From assembly GCF_019320115.1 (NCBI RefSeq), contig NC_089591.1, positions 59,199,702-59,263,701 of the forward strand: a stretch of DNA of 64,000 nt, written 5' to 3'. A program made the translations under genes and the position numbers. Shown piece after piece: positions 1 through 11,500 of the stretch (the first letter of the stretch is position 1; each line of letters opens with the position of its first letter). The stretch comes from Miscanthus floridulus (lineage: Eukaryota > Streptophyta > Magnoliopsida > Poales > Poaceae). The notes below the pieces were generated by a model. That model worked only from the letters and a program-made list of their open reading frames with translations, did no database searches and was not told where the DNA came from.

Positions 1-1278
1 CTTTGGAAAATCATATCTAGAGCTAGGAGTGTCCAATTTTGGTGAACCAAATTTTATTAGATTCCTCATAAAGTGTAGTATTTTATAAAAATATGAAATG
101 TATTGTTTCTAGTATTTTTAAAGGTGACTAAAATGTAGCTAGATTAGTGCTTTTTGAATGCTTGCAATCTTGTAAAATGTGTAACTTGAGCTAGGAATGT
201 GATAAAATTGTGATTCCAATTTTGCTAGTCTTGTTTTGACATGCTCTAGCTAGGAAAAATAATAAACTTGCAGTGGACTTGATTGAAGTAGGGTCTTTCT
301 ATTTATCTATTAATAAATGGTATTTTATGAGGAAAATTATAGGCATAAAAATAAGTAACATATTGTCTTGCAAACTTTTGTACAGTATTAGGGCACTACG
401 ATGAAGCTAAGAAAAATATAAAATCTGTTGTTTGACACTTTTATGTAGGGTTAACTATTTTCACTAAAATAAACCTTGCTAGCTTGTCATTTTTGTAGAG
501 GATGTTATATATGTCCAAATGGTATGAAATTTTTACAGTAGTCTATTGGGAGCACTTGAAAGGTAATCTAATGTTATGAGAATTTATTGTGCAAATTTGG
601 TATATGTTTGTTATTTTCCCTAATTATCTAATTAAATTAGTAAAGGCATTTAAATAAATAAATTATGCTTGACCATGATGTTTTGTATGATTCTTGTGAT
701 ACATATGAACGGTTTATGTTAGTAGTAAGGTTTAGAAGCAATTGGTTGTATGCAACTAATTAATTACTGCTTTATAATTCAACTAGATGACTGCATGTAT
801 AGTTTTGGTTGAGTTGATAACTTCATGGTGATAATAGTTTTTTCTGTAAAACTTGTTAATAACAAAGTTGTAGATAACTTATTGATCTATCTTGTGTTAA
901 ATTTTTATAGTCATATGCCTTAGAGTTTAAGAGTTTTGGCTATTAGAAGTTTGCTCTCTGAAATGCTTGCTCTCTGGATAGATTTGAGTAACTAAATTGT
1001 TTAACCTAGATAACTATTGAATCACATCAAGGGTATTAAAATAAAGTTGTAGATAATTTCATAAGCTTTCCAGAATGTCTAGAACCGTATTGTTTTGATG
1101 TATATAACTCTAGTTAGGGTCAAAACAAGTAGCTGCTGTCTTGTAGTCCAGAAAATATATTACAAAAGTGTTTGCTTAAGTAATAGAGAAGAGATATGCA
1201 CCTACTCAGTAAAATAAGATGCACTTATTATTACTGTAACACCATGTTGTTGAAAATGCTTATGGGGATGCATTCATC

Positions 1279-1575
1279 ATGTCATATCATATTATACGTG
1301 TCATCGTGTATGCATTCGTGATGTCTTATTTCATGCTCATGCATATAGGATCGTCCGAAGAGTTAACGCTGTTGGAATTCAATGAAGAAGAGGAAGGGGG
1401 TCAGCAGGAGATGAGCCAAGCCATAGCTCCAGGAGAAGGGGAGCAGACTCCTGAAGATCTCCCTGAGTGCCCGAATCACCGGCCAACCCCTTTCCTCAAA
1501 TGCAAGCCCCGGAGCATTCTAAGTCTCTCATGTTTTACAAAATACTATTTGAGTCATTTATGTTTGATATATTAG
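1279..1575 (+). CDS. Short conserved peptide segment in the gene-less retroelement (hypothetical)
   Basis: A 98-codon ORF whose middle part, containing TLLEF and later ECPNHRP followed by a lysine/proline-rich stretch, is matched in frame by the reverse-oriented copy at 16625-16783 (TLLEF, then ECPDHRP). The surrounding DNA of the two copies has diverged considerably, so shared residues at both ends of the segment suggest it was once under coding constraint. I do not recognise a domain. The first 30 residues and the hydrophobic tail are not supported by the other copy, so the real exon is probably about 1345-1520. It may be an exon of a small spliced ORF together with 2573-2635. Confidence 0.3.
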   Translation: MSYHIIRVIVYAFVMSYFMLMHIGSSEELTLLEFNEEEEGGQQEMSQAIAPGEGEQTPEDLPECPNHRPTPFLKCKPRSILSLSCFTKYYLSHLCLIY

Positions 1576-2572
1576 GTTATAAGAGTTAATTGAAAACACT
1601 TGATGCATGGAACTACCTTATCCAGATACATATACCTTTAACTCTATGTAGGTCCAGGATCGAATATATGCTTAGCCATGCTTAGACCGATAGAAGTCGG
1701 GTGATTTCCTATCACCTATGAGATATATGTGGATACCGAAGCATAGTTGGCTATATTTACTATTGTGGAAAAGAACTATGGGGTAATGTAAATGGAGGCT
1801 GGGCGGAGTCTATGTGTAGGTTGACTCATATGATTCCGTCTGTACCGATTAAGGACCGTACCGTTTTTAGCACTTCTGACAAGATTGAACACATGCCTAT
1901 CACTTAGCTGTCCGGACAACTCATTCCGACCGTGAAGCCGAGTAGCTCAATTCAGGCCAGGCCCCATTCTGTAAAAGTGCGCACTCTGGATGGTAGTAAG
2001 AATGTGCGGGGAGCTAGACATGAGCCCAAGGGCAGGCCGGGCCTAAACGTCCTAGGCAACTAGTTGTCCCTGATTGTACGGCGCTGGGCAAACCCACAAA
2101 ATGTGACTTGAGTTGTACCAAAGGTGACCTAAGGTGACCATTGATCTGGTCTACCTAGGTTTGTGTTAGGAATAAATTCCCAACTGGTTGAAATTGATTC
2201 GAATCGGTGTCTTTCCCGGACAGTGAGAAACTTGGTTAGCTCCAACATCATAGTAATTGTATTATGGAATGTGATGGTTCGGATAAACATGGAATTACTA
2301 CACCGGCTATTGTTACTATTGTATACTCTTAAATGATATACCACATGTTTGACACATGCTAAGTGCTAATCTAGAGATGAATAACTATAATTAACTTGAT
2401 GACCAAAGTATAATTGTATAACTGAGTTAATCGTTTTTTATACAAAATGTTGTCAAGCTACCTCTACTTATAAAGCCTTGCATAATCCTTAGAGTCAATT
2501 TATTTCTGGTTTATGATGGGTAAGTCTAGCTGAGTACCTTCTCGTACTTAGGATTTTATTCCCATTGCTGCA

Positions 2573-2635
2573 GATGGTACAGTTTATCATGGCTATTGCA
2601 AGAATTGCTTCTGTCCCGCCGTGGACAAGGAGTAA
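2573..2635 (+). CDS. C-terminal segment of a small conserved ORF with a C-x2-C pair
   Basis: Twenty sense codons plus a stop. The segment contains YHGYCKNC and then a PA-x-D acidic end followed directly by TAA. The reverse-oriented relative at 15506-15568 has exactly the same length, the matching pattern Y-x-G-x-C-K-x-C and P-A-x-D, and its own stop (TAG) at the same place. A GCAG acceptor-like sequence lies just upstream in both copies, so this may be a last exon. Function is unknown; the CxxC pair could bind metal, but that is a guess. Confidence 0.35.
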   Translation, partial: DGTVYHGYCKNCFCPAVDKE

Positions 2636-3005
2636 GCCCTGGGCAGGCATCTTTAATAATCCTTCTTATATGCTTTTGTGGATTGTAATCATGAGTTGGC
2701 ACTGTATTTAACTATGTTGGCAAATGCTAATTTTGAACTTTAATTTGCATCCGCTACTATCTACCGAACTTGGATGTTATAACCTTATTTCGTACTCTGA
2801 TGAACAAACTGTATCTGTGAACTTTATGTAATATGTGACATGTATGTTGAATCATATACGATCTTGGTTATATGCAGATCATTAATCAAGACCCGTCGTG
2901 GTACTCGACGGACTACCAGGTTTATATGGGCTCAAGTATGACAGTGCGACCGCTTACGGGCTACCATTATACTAGTACCCTTATAAATTGGTCAGTTCTA
3001 CGACA

Positions 3006-3440
3006 GGATACGCGCCTCATAGTGCATGTCCTTGACGAGTTTCTTAGCGGCTTTGTTAGCCACAGCATCCGCCTTGGCCTCATATCCCTCCTCGTATCTA
3101 AAGAAATCCTGCATATAGACGCGATGTATACAATCATTATTTCAAGAATGACCAATCAATGCGATGTATTGAGCAATGTAGTGCGAGAAAGACTTATCCA
3201 AAGCTCGGCCTTGACACGCTGCGCCTTGTCGGCGAATACCCTTGCCATCCTGATCAGGGACGTTGGGGACGGCGGCATAGTAGGCCCACGTGTAGGCCAG
3301 GCTCGATAGTTCCATCGAACCTGCACCAGGCCAGGGAACTTTTCCTTGATCAAAAGACCAAGGATGTCGTTCACATGGCATGCGTGATCACCCCCACCGA
3401 CCTTCCTTCAACCCCTGTCCAAGTGATTAAGATAAATTAT
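3006..3440 (-). pseudogene. Fragment of a CACTA transposon second ORF (ORF1/TNP1-like)
   Basis: Reading the minus strand from about 3440 down gives NDILGLLIKEKFPGLV, an aromatic-rich stretch, ADKAQRVKAELW, then after disruptions FFRYEEGYEAKADAVA and DMHYEARIL. From memory this is the pattern of the DNA-binding accessory protein found beside tnp2 transposases in grass CACTA elements. The frame is broken by stops around 3141-3160 and frameshifts. No matching termini or tnp2 transposase lie next to it. It abuts the end of the LTR-like unit at 3005, so it is a displaced remnant. Confidence 0.5.
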
Positions 3441-3519
3441 TAGTTTCTTTTGTAATTTTGAACATATCAAACAAAAAATTAGTGATAACATCTAAAGTTA
3501 CTTACTTGTCTTCAGTCGG

Positions 3520-3876
3520 GTCAAATCAGTGGAAATTACAAATCTAGTAACCTATCAACACTTGAGCTGCCGATAGTGTACCTATCGGCTACTCGTCAGC
3601 CGAAAAGTTGGTATGCCAGCAAACTAAACGGTAGTTCTCTTTAACGCTCAAGAATGCTGGCCTCTCAGGGCGTCGGCCACTGTTGGCCACGGTAGTTGAC
3701 GCGATATTTTTTTTACAATTTTTCATTTTTTTTATTTTTTATTTTATTTTTTCACTTTTCTATTTTATTTTTTTTATTTTATTCCCCTTTTTATTTTTCT
3801 CTTTTTTCATTTTTTCTTTGCTTTTCTTTTCTGGTTTTGTTGTTTCCTCCTCTATCTTCCTAATTTTTCAGTTTTC
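3520..3876 (+). repeat. GCCGATA-rich repeat block A with T-rich tail
   Basis: Contains GAGCTGCCGATAG, CCTATCGGCTACTCG and the segment GGGCGTCGGCCACTGTTGGC, followed at 3703-3870 by a long T-rich pyrimidine tract. The block is homologous to 5930-6290 in the same order. The palindrome-like TATCGGC/GCCGATA motifs in both orientations look like subterminal repeats of a DNA transposon, possibly CACTA-like, but no terminal inverted repeat was found. Confidence 0.45.
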
Positions 3877-4632
3877 TTTTCATGGTTATATACCTGGGGA
3901 GCTCATTTCAGTTCTAGTAAAGCCTACAAAGCTTTGAGAGGAACCCTGGAAGCCTCTCCTTTGTTCAACTGGCTCTGGTCTTCTAGTAATCTGGGCAAAC
4001 ACAAGTTTTTTCTTCTTGTTGCTACTGTTGCTACTGAGAGATCGACTCAATACAAGGAATATTTTAAGAAGAAAAAATCATATGCTTGAAGATTATAGTT
4101 GTGTCCTTTGCAACATTGGTAGTGAAGAAACTCTAGAACATCTTTTCTTTACTTGCCCTTTCAGCTAAGATTGTTGGGATACCTTACATATTTATTGGAA
4201 CACAAACTTAGAACCGCTGGACATGGTCATTGAAGCAAGGACAGTCTTTGGTCACTCTATCTTTAGGGAACTCATGATAACAGCTTGTTGGATCATTTGG
4301 AAAACTAGAAACAATATCATCTTTGACAATGGAGACTACAATTTGTCGACCTGGAAAAGGCTTTTCAAGGAAGAGCTTGGCTTGGTTCGTATCAAGGCCA
4401 AGGCAGCAACGAAGGGTCCACTATCCCTTTGGAGAGACAACTATTCTTGATGTTGTACTTCTTTTTCTTTTGGGCCTGGTTGCCTTGTATTTGTAGTCTT
4501 AGCTCTAACAGTAGCTCTAACAGTAGCAGTAGTTGTAGTTGCTGCCTCCCTCCCCCTCCTTTCTCCTCTTGTATATGTGGCTCTTTTGTACTTTCTCTTA
4601 TTAATGAGAATAAAAAAATAGGTAGGGAACTC
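3877..4632 (+). mobile_element. 3' fragment of an L1-type LINE (zf-RVT end of ORF2 plus 3' UTR)
   Basis: Nearly identical to 11566-12300, the 3' end of the LINE at 8517-12293. It encodes the zinc-binding region downstream of the reverse transcriptase (C-V-L-C-N and H-L-F-F-T-C pattern) and a C-terminal tail ending at 4450. It then has a CT-rich 3' UTR with the 12-bp repeat AGCTCTAACAGT and ends in AATGAGAATAAAAAAATA. It differs from the longer copy by a short expansion (TTGTTGCTACTG) and by a TAA stop at the position reading Q in SQDCW of the other copy. It is truncated on its 5' side at CATGGTTATATACC, where it joins the T-rich tract. Confidence 0.8.
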
Positions 4633-5640
4633 CCCTCTTAACCTTTCAAAAAAATAACTAACCATATAGAAAAAGAAAGAAAAAAACACATCCATCCACT
4701 CATGTCGCGTGGCTGTGTGTGGCTGGGAGATATCGGCCCCTGGCGGAATGGCGATTACTCTATCGGCAATGATAACACCCATGTCGATGGATGCTCGTAC
4801 TATGTGAGGCCTCCTATCGGCAATCCAAACGCCGACAGGTTCGTATCGACTCCTGGAACGCCAATTAGACTCTATCGGCTTCTAGTTCGCCGATTGACAC
4901 TTAAATCTGCAATTTTATTATTATAGCTTATAGATCTACAGTTAATTATTAAAATAATATTATTTAAAAAATACCTTTTATACGACGGTTCTACGCTGAT
5001 TGATTGTCTCCGCATTCAATTTAAACATGTGCGATTTTTTTAAAAATGGAATAAAAACTTAAGCGCGTGCCAGTGCTGTCATCACATCTCATAACAGCGA
5101 AAAGTCAACTATTGTCTGAATTACTACACAGGTGGTTATTAACGCGGTAGGAAGTGCATGCATGCATTGCAGCGAAAACACATATATAGATTCCGCTTCT
5201 AGGTAATACCGGCATAAGATATATGGCTCGTTTCTAAAAAAAAACATTTTACTACTTATATATGATCCTTGTAACCGTGTTGTCAATGATTGACACAAAA
5301 AATTCAGAGCTTCGGCTTTTGTTTGACCGCGCTTAATCTTCAAGCCACGGCAGATGACACGCGGGACCGCTACAGGTACAGCCTTCGCTGGTTCCCTTGA
5401 TCCTCGCTTAATCTCAATCGAAAAAAAGATCCTCGCTTAATCTCGGTGACCTGACCCTCCTCTCTGTTCTGATTTCTGTTCCCCCTTCCTGGAGAAATTC
5501 TTTCCTTTCGTTCACATTCACACACCGCCGCCAGCATCAGCCCATGGTATCTCTTTCTCCTCGCTCGGCTCTCTCGGCCGTCATGCATGCACGCGCCGCC
5601 GTCGCTGCATGGTCGCCGCGCGCATCGGTATTTCTAGTGC
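4633..5640 (+). repeat. Duplicated flank block B (first copy)
   Basis: About 1 kb immediately downstream of the LINE 3' end that recurs at 12718-13722 downstream of the longer LINE. It holds several TATCGGC/GCCGAT motifs (4720-4900), an AT-rich stretch, and a GC-rich end with CGCCGCCGTCGCTGCATGG. The two copies are highly similar, with small indels. No convincing coding region is present; the short ORFs here are not conserved in a codon-like way. Similarity ends near 5627-5640. Confidence 0.75.
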
Positions 5641-5929
5641 TGGCGTTGAAAACCAAGCAGGCCAGGTAGCACCGTAGCAGGCAGCAGCAGGTGATTACTG
5701 TCTTTGCTTCTTCAGGCTTCACCCAGGGCTGCTTCCTGTGAGTTTCTCTTGCTAAAACGCTCCGTCATTAAATCGCTGAAGGTTCGAGTTAATTAGAAGA
5801 AAAAGGGCTAAAACAGTGTTTACAACATTTTACCTAGCTCAAATGGCATCTCGCACGTGCCGTCGACACTGGGCCTTTTAGATGGATTTTTGATATAATA
5901 TTATTTAAATAAATAATTATAAAATTAGA
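5641..5929. other. Unassigned sequence between repeat blocks
   Basis: No gene, terminal repeat or known motif recognised. The stretch becomes AT-rich after 5880. Confidence 0.5.
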
Positions 5930-6290
5930 TGCCACTTTTAAGAAATTGCAAATCTAGTAACCAATCGGCAATTGAGCTGCCGATAGGGCAATCGAGTTGA
6001 CAATGGGGAACTGATACATGTTGGGGAACCTATCGGCTACTCGCCAGCCGACATGTTGGGGAACCTATCGGCTACTCGCCAGCCGACGCCTACAAAACCG
6101 TTGTAACCATGACACCTACTCTCTTTAACGCTCCAAGTATCCCTGGAGGGCGTCGGCCACTGTTGGCCACGGTACCTGACGCGATATTTTTTTTATTTTC
6201 TTCCTTTTTATTTTTCTCTTTTTTCCTTTTTTCTTTGCTTTTCTTTTCCGGTTTTGTTTTTTCCTCCGATATCTTCCTAGTACGTACTAA
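5930..6290 (+). repeat. GCCGATA-rich repeat block A' with internal tandem duplication
   Basis: Homologous to block A at 3520-3876. Here a unit reading ACATGTTGGGGAACCTATCG and then GCTACTCGCCAGCCG occurs twice in tandem (about 6017-6086). The block ends in a T-rich tract (6188-6265) corresponding to that of block A. Further GCCGACA/TATCGG motifs lie at 6340-6370 and 6680. Confidence 0.5.
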
Positions 6291-6885
6291 TCGGCGGGAG
6301 GATTGCTGGACTCTTCTCGGCACCTGGCAGTTTGATTGTGCCTATCGGCTCGTGCTGTGCCGACAGGTCTTGCCACCTTTCTAATGGACTTTCCTCTTTT
6401 TTTTTTTTTTTTTTTTGCAGCTCGTCTAAATCAATGTGCACACTGACTTATTTATCCTATTACCACTAATCCAAATCCTAAGAGGGTTACTCCATGGGTA
6501 TGCTATTCTAATATGATTCTATATATTATTTTTAAATCAAGGACGATACGTTGAAATTTGAAGCAAGGTAAATTCGTAATGGTGGCGTGACACAAGTTTC
6601 GGCGTACTTAGGATGTTTTCTTTTTCTTTTTGTTTACACCAAATTTTTGGAATGGATCGTGAAAATCACGACGTCAGCGGTATCGGCTCAGGCGTAGCAG
6701 AATCGAACTCTGCCAGAAAGAAAATTGTGGAGTTCAAATTATATTATTTTCTTTTTACTTAAGAATTATCTAGTCATATTTGTCTAGGACTCTGTATCAA
6801 CCTAGGGTACAAATATAGAGCTTGGTTATTGTAACATTTTTCATCTCTCGATCAATACACAATCTATCGCCCAGTTCGTTGGTTG
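6291..6885. other. Unassigned sequence with a poly-T tract
   Basis: Contains an almost pure T run at about 6396-6416 and isolated GCCGACA/TATCGGC motifs. No coding region or element ends recognised. Confidence 0.45.
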
Positions 6886-6990
6886 ATTTCTGGGCTGATT
6901 TGGGCTGGCTGGTGCTGGTTTGTTGTGAGAGGAAAACACTGTTGGCTGATTGATAAGCCCTAGCTGAAACCAACAAGCGAACATGCTGTA
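6886..6990 (+). mobile_element. MITE fragment of the hAT-like grass type (tentative)
   Basis: The stretch GGTTTGTTGTGAGAGGAAAA and CACTGTTGGCTG resembles the core of a common grass MITE, and a diverged reverse-oriented relative sits at 33453-33608 (TGTTTTTCTCTCATCGCAAA). Terminal inverted repeats and target duplications could not be defined. Confidence 0.35.
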
Positions 6991-8158
6991 TTTTTCTAGC
7001 TTCACGCCATCGCACTAGGAATAGGAGTAACGTAATTCTCGGCGAGTTCTTCGGTACGCTACATCATTTGATCTCTTACTAGATTTGATATTAATCAAAG
7101 TTATCGGTTCTATTGTGTTTAGTAAAGCTGCATCTTGTGATCCAGCCTGTGGTGGTGCAACCAGCCATGTTTGTTTTCTTGGATGAGAATGAGCCAGCCT
7201 GTGGTCGAAGGTCGCCGGAGAGTCGTTGGAAAGGGAGGGGGAGTCGTCGGAGAGGGAGGGGAAGTCGTCGCGCCGAGCTAGAGCCTGCGTGCACTCAATG
7301 ACGGGGTTGGCAGCGGCCGGGAGGCTTTCACAGTAAACAAAAGGAGGTGACGAGAATGTCGTTGCCCTGCTACAGCTGAGTCCAGCAGGAACGAAAGAAT
7401 TTTTCGTTTCTCCAGGGCTAGGCCCAGGAGTGCTTTGAGGGGCATGCTGGCCTGGCTCGTGGGCTGGTCCAAGCAAACAAACAGCCTGGGTTGCACCCCC
7501 TGGGCTCAATGGCTCATCTGGACCAGGCAAACAAATATCCCCTTGCTGATCCAACTCGTCACTCTCGTAAGTGCTCGTAAGACTAAGGTGTGCATGCATG
7601 CATTTATAAGAATGAGCGTGCATGCACATCTAAAAGATTTTAATATTACACATAAACCTTTATAAGAAATAGACGTAATTTTTTTATGTGACATACCCTT
7701 TTATAAAATTATAATTTGTATATCTATTATAGTGCTCATATCTATAATTAAAAATGTTTGACTTCTTCAGAAATGAGAATCACTTATTTTAGGACCGATG
7801 GAGTATTGTCTTCTGTAATTCTATATTCAAGTTTTCGAGTAAGTTGTTTAGACCTAAAATAACCTCAAAAATAAAATCATTTAAATTCATGGTTTAAAAA
7901 TTTAGAAAAGACAACATTGAGCGATGTCCATCAGCAAATACCCCAATGAAGAGTGTCCTATAGCAAATTATCGAACAAATAAAGTAATATTTTCTAACTA
8001 AACAACTATGATTCTACATCTTCTGAATACGTAAATACTTATACGTATCATAAATATGTGCCTAAAATATATACTATTTTTTTATCTAACTATCAATAAA
8101 TAACTAACCATCCACCCTAGTGTGGTATCCGCTGCTTTGCTGGACCAGGATGTGAACG
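6991..8158. other. Unassigned sequence with a MITE end
   Basis: 7020-7560 is moderately GC-rich with no supported gene. 7600-8100 is AT-rich. The sequence ACTTATTTTAGGACCGATGG at about 7780 looks like one end of a Stowaway-like MITE, but no partner end was found. Confidence 0.4.
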
Positions 8159-8516
8159 ATGACAAGGACATATAATGTGTTTGCTCCAGCACCTGTCACT
8201 GCGTTGGTGGTGCTTCTTTTGTCAGAAAACTTATCTAGCTCTCGTTGCCGGCCTGCGTGCCGAGGAAAAAATAATGTAAAGTTTGAGCAGACATGTGTTG
8301 CTCCTCTCGAGAGCTTTAAGTTTAATCCAAACCAGTTTAAGCTTTATCATATTTATCCTGTTGAGCCTACCCTTTGGATTCTGTCAATTTCTAACGTGTT
8401 CCTTCCTGTTTGTTGCTCTTATGTGACTGTCGTTTGCTCTGACTTCAATCAGTGTTCCACTCTTCGCTTTGGTATGTACATGCTAGAGCCCATCAATATC
8501 TTTTTGTTTTCTGATC

Positions 8517-11500
8517 ATGAATCATAACAAAAGAACAACAAAAATTCTGGTTTGGAATATAAGAGGCATTAACTCTCAAGCAAAATGGGATGCTTTGCGT
8601 AGTAAAATTGAAGAGAGTGCAGGTCAGATTGTGTGCTTGCAGAAAATCAAGCGTAAGAATTTTGACCCCTTTTTTCCGAAAAAGTTTTGCCCCAGGTACC
8701 CGGACAATTTCAGCTTCTCCCCTTCAGTTGGGGCTTCTGGAGGTCTTATAACCATATGGAACAGCTCTGTCCTAGATGGCACTACTATCCAATCTAGTGC
8801 TTATGCTGTAACCGTAAAATTCCACAATAGATTGGATAATTGGATACCTACTTGACTAATATTTATGGGCCTTCTGTCTCTTCTGAAAAGATGGCTTTTG
8901 TTACTTGGTTGATCAACCTGGATACCAGCAATTTTGATGACTTGGCTCCTGGCTGGTGATTTCAATTTAATTCGATCTGCTGAAAATAGAAATAAACCAG
9001 GAAGGGACTTTGGTGAAATGCAATTGTTCAATGATTGTATTTTGGGCCTGGATCTTGTGGAAATACCTTTCAATGGTAGAAACTTTACTTGGAGTAATAT
9101 GCAGAGTGACCCTTTACTAGTCAAACTTGATTTGGTTTTCTCATCAGTATCATGGAACCTGTCTTACCGTGGAACTGTCGTTCAGACCTTAGCTAGGCCT
9201 ATTTCAGATCACATCCCCTTTGTGATTTATATTGACAGCTGCATTCCAAAAGCTAAATTTTTCAGGTTTGAAAACTTCTGGATTCAGCATCCTAGGTTTC
9301 AAACAGACTGTTGAACTGCATTGGAAAAATTCCCAGTCTTTGGTAATGTAGCAAGGAATATTTGTGCAAAATTCAAACAAGGGCTGGACTCAAATCTTGG
9401 AGCAAAAGCTTGTCCAATCTTACTAAGCTTATTCACAATTGTAACTGGGTCCTACTCCTTCCTTGATGGGCTGGAAGACCAAAGAGCTCTATCCATATTG
9501 GAATCAAACTTCAGAAGTCATGTCAAAACTCATTTATCATCCCTCATGGAGTCCAGGGGAATTTTCTGGAAACAAAGAAATACTATCAGATGGGTCCATC
9601 TAGGTGATGAAAAACTTCTTTTTTCCACAACATTGCTACCATCTCCCACAAGAAGAACTTTATAACCTGCCTCTCTTCTGGTGATACATCCTTTTTTGAT
9701 CATGATCAAAAAGCTCAAATTCTGTGGGACAGTTTTAAAGGGAGAATGGGCATCAGTGACTTCAAAGGGATTTTATATGACCTCTCTTCCCTGATCAATG
9801 CTCTTCCAATGGATCACTTGGATTTGGATAGTTATTTTAGTCAGGAGGAAATAACAGTTATTATTAAGGGTTTACCTAATAGTCATGCTCCTGGCCCTGA
9901 TGGGTTCAATGGATTGTTCATCAAAACCTGCTGGGATATAATCAAGGGTGACTTCTTTAGACTCTTCAGAGATTTTTGTAGCTCTTCACTTGACCTAAGA
10001 AGCATCAATTCTTCTCATATTGCCTTGATCCCCAAGAAATCCAACCCTGAATCTGTGGATGATTACAGACCCATTTCCTTACTCAACTATTCCCTCAAGT
10101 GTATCACCAAGATTCTCTCCATAAGGCTTCAGCCAGTCATCCTCCAATTAGTACATGCTAATCAGTATGGTTTTATTAAAGGAAGGACCATTCAAGACTG
10201 CCTGGCCTGGGCCTTCCAATTTCTTCACATGTGTCACCACTCCAAGAAAGAAATTGTAATTCTCAAGTTGGACTTTGAGAAAGGCTTTTGATAAGGTGGA
10301 ACATGAGGCTATCATCCAAATTCTTAAGCACAAGGGATTCTCTGACAAATGGGTGGGCTGGATGCACAGTTTGCTGAACTCTGGTGAATCATATGTTCTC
10401 CTAAATGGCATACCAGATAAACCTTTCCTTTGTAAGAGGGGTGTGAGACAAGGAGACCCACTCTCCCCCTCTTCTCTTTGTTTTAACTGTAGATTTGCTA
10501 CAGTCCATAGTCAACAATGCCTGGAGCAGGGGTATCTTAAAGCACCCTATTGATGAACCTTTTGGAGGTGATTATCCTATAGTGCAGTATGCAGACGATA
10601 CACTACTCATCTTACCAGCAGATGGAAGGATCCTTTTCAATCTGAAATGCCTACTCAGATCTTTTTCAGACTCAATAGGTCTAAATGTTAATTTTCAGAA
10701 GTCATTCCTGGTGCCAATCAATATTTCCTAGTCTAGAACCTCACATCATGCTAGAACCTTTGGATGTGCTGTTGGAACTATGCCATTCACATATCTTGAC
10801 CTCCCCCTAGGAACAACAAAGCCTACTTTGCAAGATTTCTCCCCTATGATGACAAGAATTGAGAATAGGCTATCTGTTGTCAGTAAATTCTTTCATATCA
10901 TGGAAGGCTTATTTTTGTTAATTCAGTGATGACAGCCCTGCCAACTTTTTATATGTGCACCCTACAACTTCCTACTCAGATTATTAAGCAAATAGATAGT
11001 TACAGGAAAACATGCCTTTGAACTATTGAAGTGGTGGTCAAATACACAGAAAAAGGGAGCTGCCTAGTAGCTTGGGAAGCAGATTGCAGGTTAAAGAAAG
11101 AAGGGGGGCTTGGTATTATTGATCTCAAAACCCAGAACACTGCTCTTCTCTTGAAATATATGGACAAATTCTACAATTATGCTGATCTGCCTTGGGTGCA
11201 CCTGACTTGGGATAAGCTTTATAGTAGTCAGCAGACTCCACCACAGGTAAGAAGCCCTTGTGGCTCCTTTTGGTGGAAAGATATTTTGAAACTCTTTGAA
11301 AAGTTTAAATCCATCTCTGTCTGCATTCCTAATAAAGGAAACACCGTGGTGTTTTGGTTAGAATCTTGGAATGGCAACTCACTGAAACTCAGGTTTCCGC
11401 ACCTTTTTTTCCTTTGCCAAAAAACCAAAATCCTCTTTATGCTTCATGATCAATACTGAGTTGGAATGAGTCTTTAGCGTACCCCTATCAAGTCAAGCTG

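Larger units (their letters stand above)
1..3005 (+). mobile_element. 3' part of a large, nearly gene-less LTR-like retroelement unit
   Basis: AT-rich sequence with almost no coding capacity. It is a diverged direct counterpart of the reverse complement of 15138-19803. Shared landmarks in the same order include TTTCATAAGCTTTCCAGAAT near 1060, the GATAGGAAATCACC-type motif near 1705, CTTCTCGTACT near 2540 and a common 3' end. The other copy ends in CTGTTACA; this one ends in the degraded form TTCTACGACA at about 3005, where CACTA-derived sequence begins. The 5' start is outside the window. It could be a solo LTR or a non-autonomous element; no gag or pol was seen. The family is not one I can name with certainty. 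Confidence 0.6.

Noticed and set aside
3683..3937. ORF with a long phenylalanine-rich, membrane-like translation
   Set aside because: It is a reading of a T-rich low-complexity tract joined to a LINE fragment; no conserved protein. The ORF at 6109-6384 is the same artefact in block A'.
4441..4782. Minus-strand ORF overlapping the LINE 3' UTR
   Set aside because: Repeated at 12114-12332 only because the underlying LINE 3' end is duplicated; the translation is low-complexity Thr/Arg and lies antisense to the UTR.
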